A program made the position numbers and the translations under genes. Below the pieces are notes generated by a model. The model was not told the origin of the DNA. It did no database searches and saw only the letters and a list, made by a program, of their open reading frames with translations. A stretch of DNA of 64,000 bases from Sambucus nigra (taxonomy: Eukaryota; Streptophyta; Magnoliopsida; Dipsacales; Adoxaceae): positions 258,296,187 through 258,360,186 of the forward strand of contig OX422214.1 of the NCBI GenBank assembly GCA_949130495.1, in the 5' to 3' direction. How positions within the stretch are numbered: position 1 is the stretch's first letter; each line of letters begins with the position of its first letter. Positions 11,597 to 24,148 of this stretch are shown here, piece by piece.

Positions 11597-11878
11597 CTAA
11601 ATGATCATTATGTATGGTGCCAGGCTCATGTGTTTCAATGCGTATTCTCCATTCACTTGCTGAACCACCAAGTTTGAAACCCCCTTGATGCAAAGCGAAT
11701 AGATCCCTCTTTGAAGAGCCTCTAGCAATCCCAACACCAATGCTTCATATTCTGCCTCGTTGTTAGAGCAAGGGAAATCTAACTTGTAAGAAAGACAAAT
11801 CTCTTCCATTCCTTTCGAAAGAATAACCCCTGCTCCTCATTTCTTTTCTACCGATGACCCATTGAACTGCATTGTCCA
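11597..11878 (-). pseudogene. Tat RNase H domain, active-site residues lost
   Basis: Minus strand, C-terminal to RT. The strand-1 motif usually reading FDGS is FNGSS (about 11865), then a TGA interrupts VEKK/GAGVIL. NNEAEYEALVLGL (about 11760) keeps the catalytic Glu helix, but the next GDS motif reads GVS (about 11680). Two of the conserved acidic residues are therefore replaced (Asp to Asn, Asp to Val). The remaining LVVQQVNGEY section matches the family. RNase H would have removed the RNA template during reverse transcription; this copy should be inactive. Confidence 0.8.
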
Positions 11879-13105
11879 TTCTTCATCCATTGCATCTAGG
11901 TGATTGGCATGCAAGTCGTCTCTTGGAATGCTTTCTTTGGGAGGCTCAAACGTTCCTAAAGGGTAAATAGCCAACAGATCAGTGTACGCTTGGCTTTTGA
12001 TTGCGCGAGGAACCATGCACTTTAAGTCATATTCAGAGAGGATAAGGAACCATCTAGCTGTCCTTCCAATTAATATAGTTCTTGCAAGTAAATACTTAAT
12101 GGGATCACATCTCGTTACAATATAAATTGTAAAAGACAACATATAATGTATAAGTTTTTGCGCTACAAATACTAAGGCTAAATAATTCCTTTTAAAGCTA
12201 CTATATATGACTTCTAGCCCATGGATGATCCTGCTGAGGTAGTAGATCGTCCGTTCTTGCCCATCGATCTCTTGTGCTAGTAAAGCTCCCACGGACCTTG
12301 TGGTGGATGTGAGGTACACCTGCAACGGTATTCCAGCCCTTGGGGGAACTAAGGTCTGTGGTGACACGAGCAGCTTCTTCAGCCCGTCAAGAGACTCCTG
12401 GTGAATCACCTCCCATTTGAACTTCATGTTCTTTCGTAGAAGTTGCATTAGTGGGTGTGTTATGTTGGCCAATTCAGGCACAAATCTCCTAAGGTAGGAG
12501 ACCTTGCCGAGGAAACTATTCAGCTCCTTCGCCGTTCTTGGATATGGCATTTCCAAGATCGTCCGCTGCTTGTCCTGGTCCATCTGCACCCCTTGTCGAT
12601 CGACCACAAAGCCTAGGAATTTCCCACTCGTCACTCCAAAAACACACTTCAATGGATTCATCTTTAATTTAAACTTCCTACAACGGGAAAACACCTTCCT
12701 CAAATTGCTCAGATGGGACTCCTCCTTACTTGACTTGATGACCAAATCATCCACATAAAATTCCACGAACTTGTGAAAAAAGTCATGGAAAATGGCCACC
12801 ATTGTTCTTTGGTAAGTCGCCCCAGTGTTCTTGAGTCCAAACGGCATCACCTTATACATAAAGTTTCCCAACGGGGTTCTGAATGTTATTTTCTCTGCAT
12901 TGGAGGGATCCATCTTGATCTGGTTGTACCCTACATACCCATCGATGAAGCTATACATCTCATGACCATCCGTTGCATCTATCAGGCTATCGATGGAGGG
13001 CAGAGGGAACTCATCTTTAGGATAAGCTCTATTCAAAACTCTAAAGTCCACGCAAATCCTTATTTGATTTTTATCTTTCTTTCCTACTGGGATAATGCTG
13101 GACAG
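11837..13105 (-). pseudogene. Tat reverse transcriptase
   Basis: Long open minus-strand stretch (about 400 codons) containing the Ty3/gypsy RT blocks in order: IRICVDFRVLN (about 13060), KDEFPLPSIDSLID, YSFIDGYVGYNQIKM, FRTPLGNFMYKVMPFGLKN, and the catalytic FYVDDLVIKS with both Asp kept. FLGFVVDRQGVQMD and the FLGKVSYLRRFVP thumb region follow, then the connection domain to ESIPRDDLHANHL. A TGA about 45 bases upstream of the ICVDFR block interrupts the link to the N-terminal pol sequence. RT is the longest undamaged part of this element. The reading frame runs on into the RNase H start at 11878. Confidence 0.9.
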
Positions 13106-13225
13106 TCAGATCGGGTGTTGTATCGGCTTGATAAACCCTGCGATTAGTAAGCGTTGAACCTCTTTCTTAATCTTCAAATCCAACTCAGGTTTGTATGTTC
13201 TTATTGCTTGTTTTACTGGAATGGC

Positions 13226-14110
13226 TTAAGGCATCACGTTCAACTTGTAACAGCTCACTTCCTCATCCAACCCTTCTATCTCTGTGTACTTCCATGCGAA
13301 GACGTCTATAAACTCCCGAATCAACTCAACCAAGGCCCCTCGTTTCTCTTTGATGAGATCCTTTGGGATGAAGATGGTCCTGGGTTCTTCCCCTTCTTTT
13401 GCTAGGTTCAACTGCTATAGATCTTGTGCCTGCGACTTCGATCGATCCGCTATGTAATCTGGTTCCTCGGTGACTTCCTCCATAAATTTCTATATGCTGG
13501 AGTTGTCTATCACCATACATTATCCCCGTTGATCCACCAGAAAACATTCATATATCGGGTCGACCTCATCATCAGTTTCCAAGGTAGCCCGCTCACACCG
13601 TTATAATTGATACACCACCTTTCCTTCTTCAGTAATGACTTTCTTGTATTGTCTATTGGTAGCGGTGACTGCTTTCCTCTTCTTCTCTCTAGATGCTTTG
13701 GCCACTCTTTTCCCTGAGAACCGACTCAACACGCTTTATCATTGTACCTCATGCTCCATCGGATCCACTCTGGGCCTCATCCTGTCTTTGAGATACTTCG
13801 TGGTGCCTTGGGTTCGAGGGACCGACTGGTGAGCTTCTTCAGTCATTACTCTTGCATTGCTTATACCCTCTTTACTCTGCTCGTTCAAGGGCCCCATCAT
13901 TTCTCTGATCGAGGGAACCCATACTCCCTCCATCCTTCTCATTAGGACCCGAACATCCTCTTCCAACTCAGTATAAAATGTCGCATCCACCAAGTGAGCC
14001 TCCTCGATAGCGAAGGGCCTCTTCGTAGCCCTAATGGTTACTTTTGTCCCCTTGATGTTCGCCTTAGTGCATTGGTGGTACGTAGAAGGAACCAACCCTT
14101 GGTTGTGCAT
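13226..14110 (-). pseudogene. Tat protease-to-RT linker
   Basis: Two minus-strand stretches match the pol linker seen in Tat elements. One is GLVPSTYHQCTKANIKG with PFAIEEAHLVDATFY (14095-13960), the other is FIPKDLIKEKRG followed by FIDVFAWKYTEIEGLD (13380-13260). Between them, 13412-13738 is out of frame with stops. The linker joins protease to RT in the polyprotein; no enzymatic role is known. Confidence 0.65.
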
Positions 14111-14154
14111 TCACACCCCTCCTATTAACAGATGATAGGAAGTTACACTCTCTA

Positions 14155-14547
14155 TTACGTGGAACTTATATGGGAACTCAAATTTCCCATCACAATCCTA
14201 ACATTAACGTACCCAATGGATTTGGAAGATTGGTTATTGTACCTCGAAATTATCAAAGGCATGGGGACCAACCTTTCTTCTGGAATATTATCTGCATAAA
14301 AGGAGTTAATTGGCATGATATTGATGGAAGCTCCCCCATCCATGAGGGTCCTTGCAAAACTAACTCCGTTGACACTGGCAGTCACATATAATGGCCTGTT
14401 ATGAGGGAATCTCACAACCCTATCAGCATTACTGAAGGTCACTTCTGACAGGAACTTTCTTACCAACCTGGCCATGGGTCCCTTCCATTTTAGTGAAGGG
14501 ACTGCGTGTTTCCTTGCAATATATAGTGTCACCTGGGTTATTTCCAA
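14155..14547 (-). pseudogene. Tat aspartic protease
   Basis: Minus-strand open stretch of about 130 codons. The retropepsin active-site motif reads LMDGGASINIMP (about 14355-14320), the D-[TG]-G-[AS]-S form typical of plant Ty3/gypsy proteases, preceded by VRFPHNRPLYVTASVNG. Retropepsins work as homodimers to cut the gag-pol polyprotein. The N-terminal link to gag is interrupted by stops between 14548 and 14888. Clearly a member of the family by motif and position. Confidence 0.82.
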
Positions 14548-14888
14548 CCTGCTCTCTTTTGGTATCCCTATCTATTCGAAGAACCAGGTGAACTTTGGGG
14601 ATTTTAAGACTGCACAGTACTTTAGGCCCGGATCTGCTTCCTCACCTTCAATGCTGTACACGTCCTCCACGTCCTTGGCGCTTGCTTAATCATATGCCAA
14701 AACTACATTAGCCATTCCCTTAGTACAGGACCCTAAAGTTGCTTCATACTCTTCTATTTCTTCTCTCTCTGCTTCTTCATCATAGGTCACCACTAGATTG
14801 GCCCCATGTGATGGTAGTGGGTTATTATTGACGTTTTGCGAAGGGATTTACAACATCCCTGCCTTTACGTACTTATCAATAATTCTTC

Positions 14889-16281
14889 TCAGTGTGAAGC
14901 TGCTCTCTGTTGGGTGCTGGATCCTTCGATGAATCTGGAGTACCTAGGATCTGCCTTCATTGCCGCATCGAGTTCCCCAATGGGAATGTCTTTTGGCTCG
15001 TAGACCGTTCCGCCTTGGACCATTGCATTGTAATAGTTGACAACCTCCTCTACTGTATAAGGTAATGGTGGTGGGTCCTCCCTATTTCTGCCGAACTTTC
15101 TCTTATTGTCCTTCTTCGGTGCCTTTTCCCCATATCCTCCTTCGATGTACTCTACCCATGGGGGCTGAGACCTCCCTGTCGCGGGTTGTATAGGCTGCCT
15201 AAACATCATAGGCACCTCCATCGAATTGGATCGCACCACTAACGATATATTCCTCATTGCTTTTAAGGACGCCGAAAAAGTCCCCTCGCGCGTCTCATTG
15301 ATGAGATGGCAGATGTACTCAGGAAGCAACCCCTCAGCTCAAATCTGTAATAACTTAGACTCTTTGGCTTTCTCTCTCACATAAAGGGATCTTTCCCTGA
15401 ACCTTCGAACATAGGCCACCACTTATTTCCCAGGTCGTTGCTTCGTCCTACCCAGTTGGGTCAAAGTAAACTCATCTTCTGCCAGAAAGAACTTTTGTAC
15501 AAATAATGCATGCATCTCCTCCCATATAGAAACACTCTTAGGAGCCAAATGGTAATACCAGGTATATGCTTTATCGGTTAAGGATTTGGAAAAGTCCCTC
15601 AACCGAAGTTTCTTATTGTTGCAATGTGCCCCCAAGTGTTCGATGAAGCGCTTTATGTGCTCCTTTGGATTCCCACCTTTTCCCGTGTATTTTTCAAAAA
15701 TGGGAGGAATGTAGTCTTTCGAATAGGGCTCGTCATTGTATTCTTAGGGATACGGTGTTCAAAAGTCATCATAAATCGAAGCCACCTCTTCAACATATCC
15801 TTTTGCATCTCCTTTCTCATTTCCTCTATGGGTGACACTACTAAAGAAACAAGCAACGGGGCTATGGGTTGAATGCTCGTTGGAACTGGAACGAATGTTA
15901 GAGCTGGGGCCGTTGATACTCCTGAGGCTCCTACCGCTGGATTCACAACGGAGGGTATGCTTTTCGGGACCGTCCCCGCGACACCTACACCTGGTGGAGC
16001 CGTCGGAGCTACCCCTGGTGTTACGAAGGCATTAGCCTCCAATCCTCCCAGCATAGTTGGAGCTACTGGAGTTTGCAAAAACTCATAAAAACCTGAGTGG
16101 GTCCAAACCCCGCACTCGTGGGAGCTTGTGCCACCCCCGGAACACCTGTCATCGCCTGGACCGGAGGTACTTCTGTTTGAGGATCCCCATCCCTTATGCC
16201 CTCTAGTTCTCTCACAGCTTGTTCTTCATTATGTTGGATGTCATCAAAATTGAGCCTTCGAGTAGCATTATCTTGTGCCAT
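14889..16281 (-). pseudogene. Tat gag
   Basis: Starts at an ATG (16279-16281, MAQDNATRRL) 23 bases inside the PBS. A Pro/Ala/Val-rich, poorly conserved N-terminus (16281-15850) is followed by the capsid-type retrotransposon gag domain: YIPPIFEKYTGKGGNP (about 15715), HIKRFIEHLGAHCNN, LRLRDFSKSLTDKAYTWY (about 15595-15545), then IWEEMHALFVQKFF. The C-terminal section contains PLPYTVEEVVNYY and DPRYSRFIE (about 15060-14925). Frame changes near 16085 and 15650-15730, and stops near 15422 and 15345, break it. Gag would form the virus-like particle. Confidence 0.78.
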
Positions 16282-16303
16282 ACTCCTTACTTAGAAGAAT
16301 GCC

Positions 16304-16321
16304 TCCCCAGCAGAGTCGCCA
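16304..16321 (-). promoter_or_regulatory. Primer-binding site of the Tat element
   Basis: Minus-strand TGGCGACTCTGCTGGGGA, two bases inside the 5' LTR edge at 16324. This string is the form seen in Tat/Ogre-type elements. The 3'-terminal tRNA partner was not assigned here. Confidence 0.85.
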
Positions 16322-16323
16322 AA

Positions 16324-17527
16324 TGTAAGAGGGTACTTTAGATTATAGATGGAGGCGAAACCCCTATTCGAGTATGGTAATGATAAGCTAATTGGCCAAA
16401 GCTTTGGATTAATGATAGGGAATGCAAACACAAACTTAATGAAGATAAGACTCAGTTTAAACTCACCAATCTCTCGTGTATAACTCAGAAGGTAGTAATG
16501 AGACTTATAAGTAACTTAGCTAGAGGGGGAGAGAAGTAAGCACCCTAGATACACCTTGGTAGGCAGATAGAAACACACCAAGCACCCTCAGGAATCTCTA
16601 TCAAGTATTAAAATCTTCGTAATAAATAACAATGGTGAGTGAGTAAACTCTTTGGTTTTGTAATAACTCTCTTTGATATGTATTCTCTCTAGCAATAACT
16701 CCTGAACTCTCAAAATATCATCCTCTCCTCAGGGGTGGTTGGGGTCCTTAAATAGCCCCCCACACCATCCCCGAGACAACTCAGTATTAAAGACTATGAA
16801 AGACATCCCTCATACTTTATGTCACAAACATTAAATACCTCATGCACTAGTTGTCTCCGCGTCATAAACATTAAATGCCAAGACATGTCTTTTGCCTAAC
16901 CACTGTGTGTCAGGGGGTTGTTGTCACAGAGGTGGCTCATCAACTGCCTGATAGTCCCAAATACTACGGTGGTTTACTCAAGTGCAGGCCTGACATTGTT
17001 TAGCTGGCTAGTGACATCACCTACAGTAGATGTGACATTAAGTAGAGGGTTGCTTGTCTCTCAACTCAACGCCCGATGGAACTCCAAGCTGCTTCGCCTG
17101 AGGTTCCACGATCAGGGTCCCTCGGTGTTTTACCAGGTGTATCTAATATAGTCAGGACAAGCCCCAACGGTGCCTCACTTCTCAATCATCCAAACTAAGT
17201 CCCTATAAAGTTCCCACGACGAGGTCATTCGATAGAGCATGAAAGCTCTCCCAGGCCCTGCCATGCCTGGTCTCTCGCGAGTACCGTTTGACCTCACACT
17301 AAAACTCGTTATTATTCTTGTTACATGATTACAACCGTTATAGCTTATAGTCAACATAAACAGAAATACAATATGACTAATACAACAAACTAAAGTATGG
17401 GTTGCCATGCAATGCTGCCTCGCTGAGTTGCCACGCTTGGGCTGCCTCGGTTTCTCAATCCAAAAACACTGTTGCTAATTGGAGAATTATCCCAAATCTC
17501 AGGATTACCTTCAAGCCCCCCTCTACA
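16324..17527 (-). repeat. 5' LTR of the Tat element
   Basis: 1204 bp, TGTAAGAGGG... to ...CCCCCTCTACA, uninterrupted, followed by TSD gctag (17528-17532). Its 17391-17527 portion corresponds to 4041-4177 in the other LTR, which shows that the left copy was split by a later insertion. The LTRs differ by scattered substitutions, so the insertion is not very recent. Confidence 0.92.
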
Positions 17528-17532
17528 GCTAG

Positions 17533-18636
17533 AATTCACCAAAAGCCTTGAATCTTCTAGTATATGATCCCCTGAAAGTAAGTCTTGTGTGTGGGCACCC
17601 CTGGAGATGAAAACTTGATGAAATATGAGAGAATGTACTCTCTCTCCTCGACCCTTCATAGAAAGGCGAATAGAGTTTTTACCCTCCCCCTTTAGCTCTC
17701 TACAATAGATATATTTCTTAAAGACTTTAGCGTACACCAATATATATAAGTTACGAGCTTGGACTAAACTGGGTTTCCAGAGAGTCTGAGCCTACTACTT
17801 GGGTAATGGACTATACTAGAGACCCAAGAGTAAATAATTAAACTAACTTCCAAATAGGTACTCAAAAATCCCAAATTACATCCCTGTAATTTATTTTCTT
17901 TCTCCATTTAATCGCAATTAATTTCACTAAATAATCACGACTGCACTCTAATTTAATTATCTCAACATCACTCTAATGTGGTACTATTTGCAAAGTTAGA
18001 TAATGCATAATATGATTCCTCGCATAAAGCATACGACATCCTCATGTTAAAATTCGACTAGACGCTAATCAATTTTACCTACGTCTTATGTATTCCTTGA
18101 TCTTAAACTTAACCTATTTGATACTCTACTATATTATAAAATCCACTGGTCGAGTTTACTGGTAGAATAAAAAATTATAAGTTTATCAAGGGGGTATCAC
18201 AATCCATGATATCTCCTAAATGTAATTCCTTTCGAATATGGTATCGGATATATTCACACAATGAGTGCCCATATTACAAAGATTTAAACCCAATAAGTTA
18301 TATCACACCTATAATAATCAAAGTAACAATTGGGTGGATATTGGAATCCTCATAATCCTTGATATTGATAATATATGCACCCTTTGCAAACATTATGAGA
18401 TTGGGCAAGAAAATTTTAATTAGCACCTAGACTTGAATCTCATCATTTTGTCTCGTTCAATACATTTCTAATGCACCGGGAGTATCCTATTTTAACTATT
18501 AGAAAATTTACCGAAAAATTAGGCAAGTTCCTGTAGTCAAGATAAACTACTAAGATCGTACTTGTAACTTAATCAAGCTGTGAATTGTTCAATTGAACTA
18601 GAATTGTAATTTTGATCTTTTGTGATTAGGCTAAAC
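17533..18636. other. No gene seen
   Basis: AT-rich sequence between the Tat element and the second solo LTR. Short frames only; none is recognisable. It is the right-hand continuation of the site into which the Tat element inserted. Pieces such as gggggtatcacaatcc (about 18190) look LTR- or internal-element-like, but no boundary could be fixed. Confidence 0.5.
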
Positions 18637-18641
18637 CCAAC

Positions 18642-19770
18642 TGAAAAGTGCGATTGTGTGATAATTGATTAAGTTCGCAAGTTTCCAATCAAACTTTATT
18701 TAAGTAGAGTCTACTTTTAAATCAAATAAATACAACCCCTAAACATACATCTAAGGTTCGTGTGTCAACCCATAAATAAATAAAGCATGTGACACGAAAA
18801 TATGCTGAGACACAGATTTCAGGAAAAAAACCCTTTCGGGTAAAACCTTTATTTCACTATGAATATATAAATCGCAACTTACAATTACATAGAGAAATCT
18901 GCAATGGATCAACGCGCAGCCAACCCACAAAGACACCCAGTCTTGAACTCAGTAAGAGAATACACGTACCACCCTCCAAGGACCCGCAACCCAAACAACC
19001 AAGGAAGAATCGCAACTCTCCTCAATGACACGCAGCCATAACACTTTGTAGAGACTCCCTTAGCAATGACACGCAGCCCTCGGTTGCAAAGATCTCTCCA
19101 CAAAGATTGAACAATAGCAAAGCTTGTGTTCTAGGGTTCCAAAAGATTCACAAAAGTAATTGGGATTTTTGTGTGTGAATAAAAAAGATGTTTGGCACAT
19201 TAAAAAACGAAGTCTTGTTGTGTTTGAACTCTTAGAAACGTTTTCTCAAAGACTTGGAGAATACACCACCGAACAAGTAATATATATAGGAAATATGAAT
19301 CGAAGCTAAAAAATCTCACGGATATGTGCGAAATTATCCAAAGCGGATCGGTTCGTTTTGGAGGCGGATCGATCCGACCTCGGACCGGCTCGTTTTTAAA
19401 AGTGGCTTCATCGGTTTGCATTCGATCCAGGGTATATTATTTCTATGCACAGCGGATCGAACCGGTCTGGAGGCGGATTGGTTCGTTTTTAAAAGGGACG
19501 GACCGGCCCGGTTTCCCAGAAAAATAAAAAACTTTTAAAAGCCTCACTTCTTATTTTTATAAAAAACATTTCATAAAACATTTCCCAATACTAAGTATGA
19601 AACTTTAAGGGACTTAAAAACAGAATTTTACCAAGTTCACACTCGCAGAGGCTATGATGTTGAAGACTCTTTGATATTCGGATCCGTTGATGTAGATGCG
19701 ATCTTGAATTTCTTCAACGGTGTAACGACGTACGACATACAAATTGATAATGGACAAAAATGTCCTTACA
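18642..19770 (-). mobile_element. Solo LTR (SIRE-like copia family A, copy 2)
   Basis: 1129 bp from TGAAAAGTGCG to ...TGTCCTTACA with perfect TSD ccaac (18637-18641 and 19771-19775). It aligns with 2888-4040 over most of its length, for example the caatgacacgcagccctcggttgcaaagatctctccacaaaga region at both sites. On the minus strand a TATA-like run (19277-19290) lies about 50 bases from the CGGATCGGTTCG repeat cluster (19343-19512). Two independent solo LTRs of one family show that the family was active here and was pruned by LTR-LTR recombination. Confidence 0.88.
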
Positions 19771-19775
19771 CCAAC

Positions 19776-20989
19776 TCACCAAAATTCTTACTAAGTTTAA
19801 CTAATCGATATGTATACAATATATATAAGATAAGTATAAGGCATTCTCACAATCATGATTCTTATTTCAAAATAAACCTCAGGCCTTTATTGAAAAATAA
19901 ACATCACGAATAATTTTTAGAATAAAACTCCAACAATATCAAATATATATTTTTAACCCAAATTACAATATTGCAGAGTATTTATAGGGTTTTTGAGGAG
20001 AGAGTGATGCTTTAGTTATATCACTAGGTTGGATTAATATTGAGGGTAACTTCCTAAATCTAATTATTAATTGGGTAAAATTGTATATTAAAGATATATA
20101 TGGGAATTTATATTTTTTAAAATTATACTTAACCAAAATAGGATATTCAAAATATAAATTGGTTTGTATAGAAAATATGTGTTGTACCTAGTCTAAACAT
20201 GAAGGCAAATAGAATTAACCCTTACGAAAAATTTGAGATCTTGACAAATTAAACTAGTCTACATAAGACATTCCTCATTGGTCCTATCAAAACCAATTTT
20301 CCTCGATAAGCCATATTCACACATGTAGTAAATATTCATTACCAGCTTTCTAATAGAACCTATTGCAGCAAAAATATTTTTTCATGGAACATGTTGGAGC
20401 AAAAAAAAATGTAAGACCTAGTTAACAATATACTTAGTACTTGTAAACAAGACCAATTCCTAAAAATCATCCCACCAATTAGTATACTTTTCCTTCCACA
20501 CAAAACTACCAAATGCCTTTTTACTCTTATGAGTAATTTACATATTTAATCCCAATTTATGGATAAAGTCTTAAAATGATCCTTAAAATTTATTTTGTCT
20601 CAATGTAGTCCCTCATCTAATCAATTTGATTCAATCACATCATTTTGTTAAATTGTTATATTAATTTTAACAGAGTAAGGGGAAAAATTGTCCAAACAAT
20701 CTTTATTTCAAATAAAACCAATTTCCAAACTTAGATTAATCCTATAAAATCACAATCTTAATTTAAATAAGAAATTAATCTTAATCACTAAATAATTCCC
20801 ATTTCTTCAAAATTTTATTTCGAAGAAAAAACATCCATTATTCCTTATTCCTGACCCACCCCCTATTCCGAAAAAAACCACTCCCCTTTAGTGTCAAACT
20901 TTGACTACGTCTCATTTTTGCAGTGTGCACTACAAGATTGCGAGACTAGTGACATCATGATATGCTTAGGCTGGTCTACAAGAAATTAC
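19776..20989. other. No gene seen
   Basis: AT-rich, non-coding on both strands. It ends at the Athila target site ctagt (20990-20994). No repeats with clear boundaries were recognised. Confidence 0.6.
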
Positions 20990-20994
20990 CTAGT

Positions 20995-22466
20995 TGACGC
21001 GACTAAGAATGTGTCTCTAAAGTGCGTTATCTCTAGGCTCAACTGCAAGCCTGTCGCGTTAATAATAAACCCGGTAAGTCGGTATCATCTCCATAGGGAA
21101 ATAAGATGAGAAGATCGTGACGATGGGAGGACAGACGGTCAACCTAAATTCAACTCTAAGAAGAACGAAAAGATGATTGGTTTGCAATTAATCCTACTCG
21201 GTAAAAGGAAACTAGAATAAGACTATGGAACTAATGAATTAAGCAAGGATTAATAACTAAGAATGAAGTAATAATTATGAAGAGAAAAACAGGTCGGGAA
21301 TACAATCCCTCAACCCTAGTGTGTTGCTAGTATAAAATTAATCATAAATTTAAGTGATTAATCGGACCCAGTCTTTAGTACTCCCAAGCATTACGTATGT
21401 GAGGTTCAAGCCCGCACCATACGTAATCAGAGGACGATTAAAGCGGTAACGCGATAGCTACACTCACATTGCATTCTAAAGCATCCCGGTTACCCGGCAA
21501 CAAATGAGATCTAAATATCTACAATGGTTGTGTTCGCTACGCAATACGGTCTAATAAATCCTTAATTTTAGAGAATTAATTTTACACACATGCAACGCTC
21601 ACATCGGGTTAAGTCCATGCATCCCAACCCTAAAAAATCTAGTTGGACATACTGAACCTAACTATGCATAAATTAACTACGTTGCATTTGAAAGAAAACA
21701 TGATGAAAGTATACTGAAACATGCAAGAACAATAATAGAGAGAAGGAAAATTGAATTAAAACTTATAATCAAACCCGAAATTAAGTTATCTTGAAGCACC
21801 AAATCAAAACTATGTTCCTAGGGTAATCTCCCACTTTTCACCCTATTAAAAACTATCTAAAACTGTGTTTTCTAAGTCAATACAAAGACACAAATACGTT
21901 TAAGAAAAGTTTGTACATAATAGGACTCTTTGGACCAATCAGTATTTGAGGAGAATTTTGCATCTCAGGCGTACCCCGAACCGGTTCGCCTCTGAATCGG
22001 TTCAGCCTGTGGTTCGGGAAAACTTACTGGTTGGAGCCTTCTTCTTTTCATTTCCAACACTTAGAATTTTTTTATGTTTTCTTCCTTTCTTCTGTGGATT
22101 TTTCTTTAACTTCAAGGAGTCATAACTCTTTCACCGTAGCTCGGATTTGGGAACCATCTTTTACACTGTTATCATTGTTTCGGGTTCTTTAACTTTCCAG
22201 TAGGCCCCACCTCCGAGATCTGGCTGTAAAATTATGAAAATGCCCTTGAAGTTGTCTTCCTAGCCTTTCTTTCATTGTTTTGATTTCTCTTTCGCACCGC
22301 TTGCATACTTTACCTGTAAAACACATAAGAGAAACACAAAAAACGAAATACTTGCCAACGAAGGTTAGTAGCATAATTATGAGTTAAATCCATATCGATT
22401 GCACCGCTCGGATTCATAAAAGCACCTAAATTAAGGGGATAAATATACGATATTTATGCCAGATCA
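20995..22466 (-). repeat. 3' LTR of the Athila element
   Basis: 1472 bp, TGACGCGACT... to ...ATGCCAGATCA. The element-side flank aatcccctt gives the minus-strand polypurine tract aaggggatt. Contains a palindromic CCGAACCGGTTCG / GAATCGGTTCA cluster at 21975-22018. Confidence 0.9.
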
Positions 22467-24140
22467 AATCCCCTTGACTTAGAACTTTACGCGTCCTGAG
22501 CAATGTAAAAGAAAAAGAATAATGTCACAACTCTTCCAAACACTTTATTGGGATAGAATACCTTTGTCACGGGAAAGCGATTGTATTTAACGTATGCAAC
22601 AAGCCGTTAAACCACTAGGTAATCCTAATAGGACGAGTGTTGTCTCGTGAGGGTTTGCAGTGAATATACCCACAAAATTCGACTTAAACTCAATGAAAAA
22701 TCAAAATAATTAAAAATTGTAAAATATAACTTTTTGAAAAATAATCACCATAATTTCATAGTAAAAAAAGTCTCAATTTGTCGTGTGTGTGCGAAGCCGA
22801 AAATTAACCTTAAATTTCCATCGATTGATCATTATGTTGCTTTCCGAAAATTCATTTTGATTCAAATGCTCATGGGATGTTCTCTCAAACAAATCACTCG
22901 AATTGTGGCTATTCTCTCGGTATGCGTGTCATAAAGAGTAAATGCATTGAAACACAAATTCACGCATACTATGTTGAAAGGACGGAAATATATGGTGAAA
23001 TGATCTCTTTATCGAAATACGGTTTTTGAAAAACGGGAACATTGTCTCTAGTTCACACCGTTTAATCTCTCTTATTTAACTTTTAGTGTCTTAGCTCTCC
23101 ATGCGATACTTAATATAGCATTCCGAACTCGGTAGGACTTTTTAGGTTAAAGGTGTATTGGGTAACATGGAAATGGTTGGGAACTTCAGAATTGGAAAAT
23201 TTTCTTATGATGTCCCTTAGTGCTTTTTCGGGCTTTTGCTCATGTTCTATTCTTTTTTTCTCTATTCTTTTTAGCATTTTTCTATCAATTTTTTTATATT
23301 TATTTTTCTTTTCTTTTCTTTTCTTGCCCCTTTTTATTGCACTATTTGGACTTACTTGATGACATTACCAATTTTCACAATTCCGGGCTACTTGGGTTTT
23401 TCAGGTTACCAAACGAAAAGGAAAAATTTTATTCGGCTCAATTGGGTTATCAAAAGAATAAATTTTCACATCTTTTTATGGCTAATGTTTTTGGGTAACA
23501 AACGATGGCCTACTTCATTGTCCAAATAACTTATTAATTTACCATATGCGTCTAGAAATTAATTTAATTTAGAGATTTGTTACGCGCTTTTCGAGGCAAC
23601 ATAACACATGTTTCTCGTAACCGGTCAAAACAAATAATTAAGATCATTAACGACCTATTTAGAACGCCAAAACTGAACTTTGAGTTAACCATTAACTCGA
23701 ATTGATTTAAAAACTCAAAAAGATCTATAGGCTCGAAATCTCACCGGGTTTTGTTAATCTCCACAGTTATACGTTTAGTCGTCAATTTTCGCACAATTTC
23801 CATCTCTGGTCAATTTCGGCTTAGTGAAATTGAGATTTAATAATTTGAGAGTTCAAATAGAATAAAGGTGATATTTTTGAAAATTTTAAATTCCAATTTT
23901 TATTTATTTTGAAGAAAAATATTTTTGGTTTTTCAAAATTTTTCAATTTTTTTTGAGTAAATATGTTTGGGCATTTTGAAAAATCTACGAAGTTTTAGAA
24001 ACACGCACTTATCACCGTTCCTAACTTAAACTTTTGAATTATCCTCAATCAAAAGGACTAAAATCTAAAGAAGACGAAATAATGAGTACAGGAAATAAAA
24101 CAAGCAAATAAAGAGAAATGGAGATTTTATTCATTATAGA
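22467..24140. other. Athila 3' non-coding region
   Basis: Between the third ORF and the 3' LTR. AT-rich, with a long pyrimidine-rich run at about 23240-23340 (many ttttct units). No domain was recognised on either strand. Confidence 0.6.
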
Positions 24141-24148
24141 GGCACGGG

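Larger units (their letters stand above)
1817..17527 (-). mobile_element. Tat-lineage Ty3/gypsy LTR retrotransposon, full length but degenerate
   Basis: Element boundaries are set by matching LTRs (1817-4177 and 16324-17527) and a perfect 5-bp TSD, gctag at 1812-1816 and 17528-17532. It is encoded on the minus strand: 5' LTR on the right, primer-binding site TGGCGACTCTGCTGGGGA (16321 to 16304), gag, protease, RT, RNase H, integrase, then about 5.7 kb of extra sequence before the 3' LTR. The domain order, the PBS string and an antisense gene between pol and the 3' LTR are traits of the Tat group (Ogre/Retand/Grande relatives). The 15.7-kb length includes a later 1.15-kb solo-LTR insertion in the 3' LTR. 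Every coding domain is broken, so it is non-autonomous now. Confidence 0.87.

Noticed and set aside
2880..17386. Tat LTRs ending at 2880 and 17386 (taataYaaca)
   Set aside because: These ends give no TSD, and the homology continues past them to 4177 and 17527, where a perfect gctag duplication appears.
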